Assembly: GCA_021443285.1 (NCBI GenBank)
Contig: JABUUG010000005.1
Span: 1-15,398, forward strand
Direction of reading: 5' to 3'
DNA length: 15,398 bases
Source: Bacteroidaceae bacterium
GTDB taxonomy: Bacteria > Bacteroidota > Bacteroidia > Bacteroidales > Bacteroidaceae
Part shown: positions 1-7,948 of the stretch, piece after piece
Layout: each line of letters starts with the position of its first letter
Position numbering within the stretch: position 1 is the first letter of the stretch
Made by a program: the position numbers and the translations under genes
Notes under the pieces: model-generated
What the model was told of the DNA's origin: nothing
Databases searched by the model: none
What the model saw: only the letters and a program-made list of their open reading frames with translations

Positions 1-3000
1 TGTTGTACATCAGCACGCCATTGACGGTTTCTGACACATACACCTTACAGGTGGCAGTCTGACCGCTGTTAGTTGCAGTAATAGTGGCAACGCCGAATCC
101 TACTGGTGTTACGACACCGCTGTTGCTAACGGTTGCAACGCCTGTGGCATCCGAACTCCATGTAACTGTGCCAGATGCTCCAACGGTCTTCAAGGTTTGG
201 GTGCCTTGCGATACGTTGTTCACTATGCTGAGGTCGATAGACGACTCGGTGATAGTGAAGTTGGATACCTTTACAACGCAGGTGGCACTGATGCCGTTGC
301 TGGTGGTCGCGATGATGGTGGCTTCGCCTTCTGCTATACCTGTTACCACGCCGTCAGCCGATACGGTGGCAACGGCAGTGTTGTTAGACTTCCATGTTAT
401 GGTCGGGTCATCTGTATGGTCTGCCGGGACAAGGGTGGCCTTGATGGTAACAGTTCCGCCGGGCTTTACGGCGGCAGGGCTGGGATTGAGGGTGATGCCC
501 GTGATATGGCTGTTTACTGTTACATAGCAGGTGGCAGTCTTGCCTTGGCATGTGGCACTGACAGTGGCAGTTCCTGCACCGACCGCCGTTACCTTACCAC
601 CGGCAACCGTAACCACTGATGGATTTGATGATGACCATGTTACAGTCTCTGTCTCGGAAGCGGTTGCTGGCGTGAGGGATGCAGCGAGTGTCTCGGAGCC
701 GCCCTTGCTGAGGTCAAGGGTGGTTTTGTTGAGACGGATAGAGTTTACAACGACTGTCGGCTCCTCATACTTACCTGCATTACACCATCCTCCTTCAAGC
801 ACTACGCCGCGAGGCACAACAAGTGAATAAGCCAGCGGGTTCTCATACTGGCGCAGAGCCTGTCCGTTTTCACCGTAGCGCACCTCGTGTGTGGGTGCAT
901 AACCCGTAGCACCGTTGCGTATGCCGAAAGCGGCGAGACGCACCACAATCTCTATATTGTCGTTAGAGGTGTCGCCGTCGTTCATAAGGTCGTATTTATG
1001 GCGGCCGGCAGCATCGAGTACTAACTGCAGCTTCTGTGCACAGGCGGCATCCTCCGGATTGGCAGCCGATGCAAAACCTTTACCGTTCTGCGTTACAAAA
1101 TAGACGTGCTTCTTCTTTGAGTCCTCGGTTACTTCCTTGTATGCGATTTCTGATGCACCATTATACTCGTATGCGCCGATGTCTATATGGCAGTCCTTTA
1201 TGCGGTCGGTATAGTCTGCATCTTGTTCAGGAATGGTTACGCCGGTTATGTTCTCCGTTCCTGCATTGATACATGGCGATCCGCTCTGGAGTCTGTAGCT
1301 TGCATCAAGGTTTGGGTTACTGGTTATATTGTTTGAAGAGCTCGATGAAACATAGATGTTGTATGTATTGTCTGGTTTATATATATCACAAAAATGCGCA
1401 TTAATCTTGCTCGCGTCAACATCTTTAGTCGTACCATCTTTTACTGCCAACAAAGGAACCTTCTTAATTTCTCCACTGTAGTCTGGACTTTCTTCTGTGT
1501 TGTTGGCAATAACACAGTTATACATATCCAGTTTTCGGAAGATATAGACTCCACTTGCCAATATCTTGGTTCTACCACTGCTCGTACAATTTTGTGCAGT
1601 GGACTTGTTTCCAGCGATAGTATTGTTATAGAACTGACCTTCAACGAGACACGCGCCTGCTCCAGCAACTACTTGATGAAAGTTCGTTGTTGTTCCCTTG
1701 ACTCTTCCTTCATTCTTGCATATAATGGTGTTATAGACATTTCCTTTATCCTGAAAAAGTCCTGCACCGTAAAGCCATGCAGACTCATAATTACTTCCAC
1801 TCTTAACTAAATTGTGTTGCAGAACATTTCCTTCTATAACACAATTTCTTATAGTACCACCTGCATTATATATACCAGCACCTGCCTGATGGAATCCTCC
1901 ACCACTGCTTCCAGTTTGTGTCATCCCAGTTTTATTAGGAATCACTAATACCCAGTTGTCCTTAATGCGGCAGTTCTCTAAAACTCCTCCTGACATCAAA
2001 TATACACCTGCCCCTCCTGTTGTTCCTACATTTTCTGTGTTCAATGTTTGCAGTTTACCGCCAATATCCTGCCTGTAACATGACAACAGGTAGCCATAGG
2101 TGATAGTAAAGCCATTCCAAACGGTCTCTGTTGTGAATGAAGAAGGCTGTACTAAAACGCGACCGTATGATGTGCTCTCTGATGCAGCCATCTGCTCAGG
2201 TGATGTTACTCCAGCCTTCAGTATGGTCTCATGTGTCTTGGGGTTACGCTCATTCATTCCTGGGGTTCCTGTGGCAGGGAAACCTCCATACACATTTACG
2301 CCTTGAATCATTTGGTAGGCATATTTCTGCGAATGAACATCTCCTGTTGGATTTGAAATATACGTTCCCTCTGCCACCCATATTTCCTTGACAGTTCCCC
2401 CGGAACTGCTTGCGGTGGTAAGTGCTTTGCTTACGGTGGCGAAAGAATTGCCCCATGACAAACCGTTGCTGGAGTCGCTGCCTGATGGTTGGACGTATAG
2501 AATCGTTCCCATTTCGGGCAGGTGGGTGTCTTCTATCGGGCCGATGTCTGGCGCGCCGCCATAGCTTCGTGGCGTAGTTGTAGTGATGTCGAAAAGGGAG
2601 TTGATGTCTGCATCGTTGGCGGCATTCACCATCGGGTTCATGTTGTCGGGCGTGAAGTCGGCATTGCCACCATAGTATGTAACGAGCCCGCCCTGATTCA
2701 CTCCGACGGAGGTGGTGGGGTTGGCAAACTTGGGATAGAGATAGTTGGCGTTACTCTGTGGGTCGTGGCTGAGTATTGCAGAGAATCCGGAGATGCTGAC
2801 CTGGTTGATAAGGTCGTCGTCAATAAGGTTGGCGGCACAGCTGCCGAAGCTGCCGCTGTTAGTGGCGAGGACGGCAAGGAGTTTGTCTGCAATGGTTCCC
2901 TTGGCAAGTTCGCCGCCCTCGATGTTCTTTCCGTCAAGCGCCTGTGTGCCATTGGCGTGGAAAGCGGTGTTCTTAACCGTTACGGTAGAGCCTCCATCGC

Positions 3001-5623
3001 TCGTTAGCGCTCCCACATTGCCACGGAAGAGGCAGTGGTTGAAGGTGGCGCCAGTGCCTCCTGTCAGCATTGCTGCCGCAGGCTTGTCGGTGGAATTGGC
3101 GGGGGAGGCGGCATTGTTGTTGATGATGATATTCTCGAAAGTGAGGTTTGCGGATCCGTTGGCATAGACGGCTGATCCCTGTCCTTTGTCGGTTGTGCAG
3201 TTGGAAATGACGCAGTTGCGCACCTTATTGCCATTGCCGCCACTGATGTATATTCCTGCGCCGTTGGCATCGTTAGGCTTCCACGGCTGGTTCAGTTGTG
3301 GGGCAGCGGTGGTGTTTCCGCCCTGTATGTTGAAGCCGTCAACGACAGACTCCACTGCGCCGTTGAGGGTTACGACATGTGCCACATTGTCGTCGTAGCC
3401 CAAGCCCGTGATATCGCCTGTGATATAGGTGGGGGTGAGCAGTGGCGAGCGGGCAAACTTTGAAGACACCTTAATGTTCTTTCCCGTGAGATTGGAATAG
3501 AAGCTGCCGTAGATGCGCACACCTGTATTGACGGTCAGCGAGAGGTCTCTTAGTCGCAGCTGGTCTGATTCGGAATGGTGGGAGTTAGCCTGGCGGTTGG
3601 CGGCGGAGAGAGTGCCCTCCTTTACAAGAACCTGGAAGACTTCGCCGGAATGGTCTTTCAGGTAGTCATCGATATAGTGAAGAGCATCGCCGAGATAAAC
3701 AAGCGGGTTATCCCAGCTGCTGCCACGGTTGTCTGCCGCAATGTCTGCGCCAGCCTTGAAGTTCGGGTCAACGAAAATGGTCTTTACAGTCTTACCGTCG
3801 TTCTCTATGTTCGCGACGTCTCCGGCAGGCGTTATATGCTCTATAACGCTCTTTGAGAGACATGCGCCGAGTGTGCTGATAGGTGCGAGGTGGTTGCCGT
3901 AGATGTCGTAGTCGCTGACGGCGTTTATCATCTCTTTGGACCGCTCCGTGATATAATCGCGCAGGGCAACACCTTTGCCCACCAAGTCAGATATTTGTGT
4001 GGGCACATATTCGGTGTTATACTCAGATCCTTTTCCGTCGATGCCTGCAATGCCATTCACAAGGTCTGACACTTTGGCGAACTCCGGGTAGTAGTCCTTG
4101 GCGGTGTTGGAAGATGCGGTGCGGTTGTTCTCTGTGTTAAGTCCGATAACGCCTATCTTGCTTGTACCCGTCCATTCCGTCTGGTCGTAGTTTGCCACGG
4201 CGGTGAAGTTGAGGTATGGCTTCACGCCTTCGCCTGCCGTACTTGTTGTGGGTGCGTATGCGGCATACTGCGTCTTGCTGTTTGTGTTGTTGGTGTTACC
4301 CCACACAACGCTGTTGAAGACAGCTGCGCCGATGTCGATATACAACCCTCCGGCACGGCCGTAGCGCCGCTTGTTGATTGTAACAGAGTTGCCTGCGCAG
4401 TGGTTACGCACTACGGTGAGGTGGTTGGCGGTGCCGCCGCTCACCATCGCAATGCCTCCTGCCTCTGTGGTGGCGGTGTTGTTCACGATGACGCATCCTA
4501 CGGCGATTGGTGCGAAGGCGTTGGAGAAATATGCCTCGCCCGTGTTACTCTGCGGATAGCGTGTACGGTCGTGGTTGAGCATCATGCCTGCGCCGATGCT
4601 TGCGGCGTTCTCTATGAGCATGCAGTTGCGCACCGTGCCTTCCTGCTCCACGAAAACTCCACCGCCGTAGCCATCGGTCAGTCCGATGCCTTTCGCCTGA
4701 TTCTTAAAGACATAGCAGTTCGTCAGTTCTCCACCACCATCGAGATAAACTGCACCGCCGCAGCGTGCCGCGGCGTTTTCCGTGATGCGGCAGTTGCGCA
4801 CGGCGGCGCCCTTCACCATATAAACACCGCCTCCGTAGGAGGTGTGGTAGCGTCGGTCGATGGCTTTTGTCGATGCGCTGCCGCCGGAGATGACGAATCC
4901 GTCAAGGAGTGCGGGCTCTTTCAGTGGTGCGTAGTGCTGCTGTTTCAGTGGGTCGGAGTCTGCTATCTCGCCATTTGTGCCAAACCATACTACATGATAT
5001 GAGTTTCCTGGGAAAGCTTCGGCATACTGCTTGTTGGTGCTTTTCCAATCAAGATAGCCTGTGATTTGTGCTTTATCTGCGTGGTTTCCTGAGAGATATG
5101 TCTGACTCTGTGTGTCGAAATCCCATGCGCGTACTCTTTCTGATGATGTGCGGTGGTCGCCTCCGAGCTGTTCGTTTTCCGCCTGTGTCAGTCCGTTGCG
5201 CATCAGTCGGTCGTCAGGGCTTTCCTGAGGTGAGCCAACGGTTTTTCCTGTTGTCTTTGTTGCTGCGCTGCCTGTGGGCTGGTAAATCTTTCCGTTGGGA
5301 GCGAAACCTCCATATACGCTGACTCCTTCGGGTATCTTGAAAGAGGTGGTGAGCACGCCTCCCGTGCCTGACTCCGTACTTTCTGTAGGGGTATAGACTC
5401 CCGCTCCTACATATACGCGCCCTTCCTTGAGGTTGTTTCGCGTCATGTAGTCCTTCACGTCATTGATGGCATCCTGCACATTATCCTTCGCCGTGGCCCA
5501 TGAACGTCCGTCGTTGGTGAACTTACCCGTAGTAAGGACATAGCGCACGGGCACTGTCTGTGTCTGTGCGACAATGCCTAACGAAAACAAGAGCAAAAGG
5601 AAGGTTATGTAGAGATGTTTCAT
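1..5623 (-). CDS. Giant secreted beta-helix / BIG2 adhesin-like protein, C-terminus beyond window
   Basis: I translated the minus strand from the ATG at 5623 to base 1 and met no stop, so at least 1874 residues are present and the C-terminus is missing. Residues 1-20 look like a Sec signal (a run of Leu/Phe ending GIVAQ) with no lipobox. Three modules each open with an SW motif (W42, W637, W1057) and run into Gly/Asn-rich repeats with recurring NC residues, as in right-handed parallel beta-helices. A YGGF motif follows at 104-107 and 1112-1115, and an EGGW near 1613. Three BIG2 Ig-like domains end the visible part (about 1626-1703, 1704-1786, 1787-1874), each with the TWSS/TWKS and VATVS or VVTV pattern. 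It lies 82 bases behind the minor fimbrillin on the same strand. I infer a surface adhesin, perhaps exported by type IX secretion, but the C-terminal sorting domain that would show this is not in view. No enzyme motif was recognised. Confidence 0.9.
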   Translation of the reverse strand, partial: MKHLYITFLLLLFSLGIVAQTQTVPVRYVLTTGKFTNDGRSWATAKDNVQDAINDVKDYMTRNNLKEGRVYVGAGVYTPTESTESGTGGVLTTSFKIPEGVSVYGGFAPNGKIYQPTGSAATKTTGKTVGSPQESPDDRLMRNGLTQAENEQLGGDHRTSSERVRAWDFDTQSQTYLSGNHADKAQITGYLDWKSTNKQYAEAFPGNSYHVVWFGTNGEIADSDPLKQQHYAPLKEPALLDGFVISGGSASTKAIDRRYHTSYGGGVYMVKGAAVRNCRITENAAARCGGAVYLDGGGELTNCYVFKNQAKGIGLTDGYGGGVFVEQEGTVRNCMLIENAASIGAGMMLNHDRTRYPQSNTGEAYFSNAFAPIAVGCVIVNNTATTEAGGIAMVSGGTANHLTVVRNHCAGNSVTINKRRYGRAGGLYIDIGAAVFNSVVWGNTNNTNSKTQYAAYAPTTSTAGEGVKPYLNFTAVANYDQTEWTGTSKIGVIGLNTENNRTASSNTAKDYYPEFAKVSDLVNGIAGIDGKGSEYNTEYVPTQISDLVGKGVALRDYITERSKEMINAVSDYDIYGNHLAPISTLGACLSKSVIEHITPAGDVANIENDGKTVKTIFVDPNFKAGADIAADNRGSSWDNPLVYLGDALHYIDDYLKDHSGEVFQVLVKEGTLSAANRQANSHHSESDQLRLRDLSLTVNTGVRIYGSFYSNLTGKNIKVSSKFARSPLLTPTYITGDITGLGYDDNVAHVVTLNGAVESVVDGFNIQGGNTTAAPQLNQPWKPNDANGAGIYISGGNGNKVRNCVISNCTTDKGQGSAVYANGSANLTFENIIINNNAASPANSTDKPAAAMLTGGTGATFNHCLFRGNVGALTSDGGSTVTVKNTAFHANGTQALDGKNIEGGELAKGTIADKLLAVLATNSGSFGSCAANLIDDDLINQVSISGFSAILSHDPQSNANYLYPKFANPTTSVGVNQGGLVTYYGGNADFTPDNMNPMVNAANDADINSLFDITTTTPRSYGGAPDIGPIEDTHLPEMGTILYVQPSGSDSSNGLSWGNSFATVSKALTTASSSGGTVKEIWVAEGTYISNPTGDVHSQKYAYQMIQGVNVYGGFPATGTPGMNERNPKTHETILKAGVTSPEQMAASESTSYGRVLVQPSSFTTETVWNGFTITYGYLLSCYRQDIGGKLQTLNTENVGTTGGAGVYLMSGGVLENCRIKDNWVLVIPNKTGMTQTGSSGGGFHQAGAGIYNAGGTIRNCVIEGNVLQHNLVKSGSNYESAWLYGAGLFQDKGNVYNTIICKNEGRVKGTTTNFHQVVAGAGACLVEGQFYNNTIAGNKSTAQNCTSSGRTKILASGVYIFRKLDMYNCVIANNTEESPDYSGEIKKVPLLAVKDGTTKDVDASKINAHFCDIYKPDNTYNIYVSSSSSNNITSNPNLDASYRLQSGSPCINAGTENITGVTIPEQDADYTDRIKDCHIDIGAYEYNGASEIAYKEVTEDSKKKHVYFVTQNGKGFASAANPEDAACAQKLQLVLDAAGRHKYDLMNDGDTSNDNIEIVVRLAAFGIRNGATGYAPTHEVRYGENGQALRQYENPLAYSLVVPRGVVLEGGWCNAGKYEEPTVVVNSIRLNKTTLDLSKGGSETLAASLTPATASETETVTWSSSNPSVVTVAGGKVTAVGAGTATVSATCQGKTATCYVTVNSHITGITLNPSPAAVKPGGTVTIKATLVPADHTDDPTITWKSNNTAVATVSADGVVTGIAEGEATIIATTSNGISATCVVKVSNFTITESSIDLSIVNNVSQGTQTLKTVGASGTVTWSSDATGVATVSNSGVVTPVGFGVATITATNSGQTATCKVYVSETVNGVLMYN

Positions 5624-5668
5624 CAAGAAGTTTTCTTAGTGGATAGTGAAGAATGTAATCGGCTTTGC

Positions 5669-5687
5669 CGCTTGCCAGAGCAAGAAT
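5669..5687 (+). repeat. 19-bp repeat, left copy
   Basis: CGCTTGCCAGAGCAAGAAT is repeated exactly in inverted orientation at 11671-11689. The core CTTGC-CAGA-GCAAG is itself a 5-bp hairpin. This copy lies in the gap before the giant adhesin, next to a second small hairpin, CGGC-TTT-GCCG, at 5660-5670. Confidence 0.6.
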
Positions 5688-5705
5688 AGTGAATAGGGCC
5701 TACTT

Positions 5706-6770
5706 CTAATTTATCACTATTGACCCTCGCATCCATGGGGTGTAGGGCGTGGAGGTGTCGTAGGTTACGGTGGCGTCTTTTGTTACGGATGTGCCATTGA
5801 TTCCCACATTGAAGTTGAATTTGTTCGTGGCCTGCCGTTGTATGACATATATTGAGGATCTGCCGTTCCACTCGTTGCCCTTGTCGATGGTGGCGATGTT
5901 CTCTGTGTATGTGTCAGTGGTGTTCACGTCTGTGTTTGTCGTTGGGGCGAAGAGGGAGCAGTTCTTGCGGAAGAGGCCTGTAGCAGCGAGCGATGTGACC
6001 TTCTTCGTTGGCTGTGCTTCCTCCTTCACATTCCACATCACGTCGAGTTTTGCGGCTGTATGGTAGCAGATTATGTCGATGCGTGGTGATGTGGAGCTTA
6101 TGTTGAGTATTGTGCCGTAGTATTTCCCACGGAACTCCTCGTAAGGTGTTGGCAGGTCGTCGGGATAGTTCACGGCAGAAGGCGTGGTGTAGAGGTTCAT
6201 CATGAAGTCGTCAAGACCTGCCTTGTCTATCACTGCCGAGCCGGAGAAGAACTTGTCGGGGATATTGAATGTGAGGCTCTTTATTATGTTCTCGTTGGTG
6301 TATGATGGTGGTGTGGCGAATATCTGTGCGTTGGCGAGCGCCACATAAACACGTCCCACCTGTGCGCCTTCCTGAAGTTCCGCATCTGCACCACCGTTGT
6401 ATTTGTAAATGTGTATGCCTTTATCTGGTTCGCTCTTTGAGGAGTCATACTGCCACTCTGTCTTGTTGAGATGGATTTCTTTATAGAAACAGGTGCCTTT
6501 AGTGCCTGCCTGTGCTTCCTCCTTTGTGGCGTAGGTAACGACGAAGATGTAGGCGTATTCCGGGAGATTGACAGCTGGCTGGGTGCCAGGGTCGCCCGGT
6601 AGTCCTGCCCTGCTGCCCCCGTTCTCTACGGGTATGGTGATGTGCACCGGCACCTTGATGTGTTTCACACTGTTGTTGTCCTCCCCATTGTCTGAGCTTG
6701 AACAACTGAAGAGAACTGTGGCGAGGCACGCCAGTGCGAAAAGTATCTTGTAGGTTGGCATGTGTGTCAT
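5706..6770 (-). CDS. Fimbrillin-like lipoprotein, probable minor/tip fimbrial subunit
   Basis: This 354-residue protein starts with a short n-region, a hydrophobic stretch and an LFSC lipobox (Cys at residue 23 from this start), so it should be made as an outer-membrane-directed lipoprotein. The core carries fimbrillin-like patterns: an AYIFVVTY strand, RVYVALAN, and YHTAAKLDVMWNV. An Arg in the sequence GGSRAG (about residue 54) sits where Arg-protease maturation occurs in Porphyromonas fimbrillins. ATGs at 6800, 6770 and 6761 are in frame. The 6800 start would overlap the upstream gene by 17 bases and give a long n-region, so I prefer 6770 or 6761. It follows the Mfa2-type anchor by 13 bases, so the two are surely co-transcribed. 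Placement after the anchor matches Mfa3-5 and FimC-E accessory subunits, but which role it plays is inference. Confidence 0.85.
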   Translation of the reverse strand: MTHMPTYKILFALACLATVLFSCSSSDNGEDNNSVKHIKVPVHITIPVENGGSRAGLPGDPGTQPAVNLPEYAYIFVVTYATKEEAQAGTKGTCFYKEIHLNKTEWQYDSSKSEPDKGIHIYKYNGGADAELQEGAQVGRVYVALANAQIFATPPSYTNENIIKSLTFNIPDKFFSGSAVIDKAGLDDFMMNLYTTPSAVNYPDDLPTPYEEFRGKYYGTILNISSTSPRIDIICYHTAAKLDVMWNVKEEAQPTKKVTSLAATGLFRKNCSLFAPTTNTDVNTTDTYTENIATIDKGNEWNGRSSIYVIQRQATNKFNFNVGINGTSVTKDATVTYDTSTPYTPWMRGSIVIN

Positions 6771-6783
6771 TGAGGATGCCGTA

Positions 6784-7812
6784 TTATATTTCCACATCAT
6801 ACTCTGATGCGTTCTTCCAGTCGAGGGTTACGCTGACGCCCACCTGTGGTGTTTCGGATACGAGGCTGCCATTGTTGAGCATCTTGAGTTTTATTATCTT
6901 TACTTTTCCTGCTTGCAGGGGGTCTTTTATCGCGAGCTTGTTTTCTACCCATTTGCCGTTCATCTTCACATAGACGTTGAACTGCCATATGCCGCTGTCA
7001 TCGCCGTCTGCCCTTGTTGTTTTTGCGGCAGCCTTGGCGTCGCGCGATGGGAAGTTTACGGTGTATAGTCCGACATACCTGTCGTCAGCGGAAATGAGTT
7101 TTGCTTTTACTACCTGTGTCTTCTCAAACTGGAAGATGCTGTCGTTCATATGGAAGCCGGTGGAGAAGCCTTTGGCATTGCCGAAAATGTCGTCGGGGTA
7201 GCATCCGTTCTTGTCGATGACCACTATCGCCGAGCTGTTGATCATCGTCAGCACTACATGGAAGCTCTGTGCCTTGTCCTCCACCCTTATGGGGAAGCGT
7301 GCGGAGAACAGGCCTATGGGGTGCGAGTCGATGGTGTCGTTCATCTCGTTAGACAGCTTGTAGTTGGTGTCTGATGACTCTCCTGTGCGTGCCACTTTCG
7401 GCGCAGACTTCCAGTTTGCCAATGCCAGATGCTGATAGTTGTCTACGGGCAGGTAGATTTGAAAGGATGTGGAGCTGGCATTCACCTCATGCTCTTCGTG
7501 GTGTGTGAGCAGATGGTTTGTGTAGAATGACAGGTCCACATCTTTTGCCACATCTGTAAAGACTGTTGACAGTTCGCTCTTGAGTAAGGATGCGATGGGG
7601 GCCATCTCGCTGAGGTTCAGTTCTGTTTCTATCTCTGTGGACAGGTTTGTGCGCAGTCTGACATCGTAGGTTATCTTGTAGTCTATACCGCAGTCGCTGA
7701 GGTCTTCGTTGATGCAGCCGGTGAGTGTACACAACAAAAATAATACGCACAATAGCGATTGCGCGAGTCTGAATATGAGACGAGAGGTGTGTTGTACTGT
7801 TTTCAGCTGCAT
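6784..7812 (-). CDS. FimB/Mfa2-family fimbrial anchor lipoprotein
   Basis: The 342-residue product has a long signal segment ending in the lipobox LTGC (Cys33), followed at once by INEDLSDCG. A lipid-attachment Cys followed by an acidic stretch and a second Cys (Cys41) is the hallmark of the FimB/Mfa2 family (PF08842). In that family the protein anchors fimbriae in the outer membrane and ends polymerisation. The next residues, YKITYDVRL, fit the first beta strand of this fold. The ATG at 7812 is the only sensible start. The gene follows the major fimbrillin after a 136-base gap that holds a terminator-like hairpin and a repeat element, and it nearly abuts the next fimbrillin-like gene. Family assignment is secure from the N-terminus and the context. 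Anchoring in this species is inferred. Confidence 0.88.
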   Translation of the reverse strand: MQLKTVQHTSRLIFRLAQSLLCVLFLLCTLTGCINEDLSDCGIDYKITYDVRLRTNLSTEIETELNLSEMAPIASLLKSELSTVFTDVAKDVDLSFYTNHLLTHHEEHEVNASSTSFQIYLPVDNYQHLALANWKSAPKVARTGESSDTNYKLSNEMNDTIDSHPIGLFSARFPIRVEDKAQSFHVVLTMINSSAIVVIDKNGCYPDDIFGNAKGFSTGFHMNDSIFQFEKTQVVKAKLISADDRYVGLYTVNFPSRDAKAAAKTTRADGDDSGIWQFNVYVKMNGKWVENKLAIKDPLQAGKVKIIKLKMLNNGSLVSETPQVGVSVTLDWKNASEYDVEI

Positions 7813-7832
7813 AGATGGTGGGTACTATAAAT

Positions 7833-7880
7833 GGGAGTTAAAGAAAATCTCCTTTAACTTCATAATTGATAGATATTGCC
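7833..7880 (+). repeat. Intergenic repeat element A (AGTTAAAG hairpin plus ATAGATATTGCC box)
   Basis: GGGAGTTAAAG at 7833-7843 faces CTTTAACTT at 7852-7860, giving an 8-bp inverted core. AATTGATAGATATTGCC follows at 7864-7880. It lies inside the fimbrial operon between the major fimbrillin terminator and the anchor start, so it would be in the anchor leader RNA. Confidence 0.6.
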
Positions 7881-7890
7881 TTTATAAAAC

Positions 7891-7939
7891 CATTCCCGAA
7901 GGGGAGGCTCCCACAGTGGGGAGTCCCTCTTCGGAAATG
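7891..7939 (-). terminator. Intra-operon terminator or attenuator after the major fimbrillin
   Basis: On the minus strand, CATTTCCGAAGAGG pairs with CCCCTTCGGGAATG (14 positions, one mismatch, one G-U). An inner stem of CTCCCCA with TGGGAG encloses a small loop. The tail GTTTTATAAA follows at once. The hairpin begins 10 bases after the fimbrillin stop, a standard intrinsic-terminator layout, yet the anchor and tip genes continue beyond it. Partial termination is therefore the likely role. Confidence 0.7.
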
Positions 7940-7948
7940 TTATGAGGA

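Noticed and set aside
2522..3007. 161-codon plus-strand open frame
   Set aside because: Antisense shadow of the giant gene. The minus strand here encodes in-frame Gly/Asn repeats with NC motifs.
4400..5002. 200-codon plus-strand open frame
   Set aside because: It is antisense to the beta-helix modules of the giant gene, is Cys/Ala/Val-rich without any motif, and has no promoter. The minus-strand frame explains the codon pattern.
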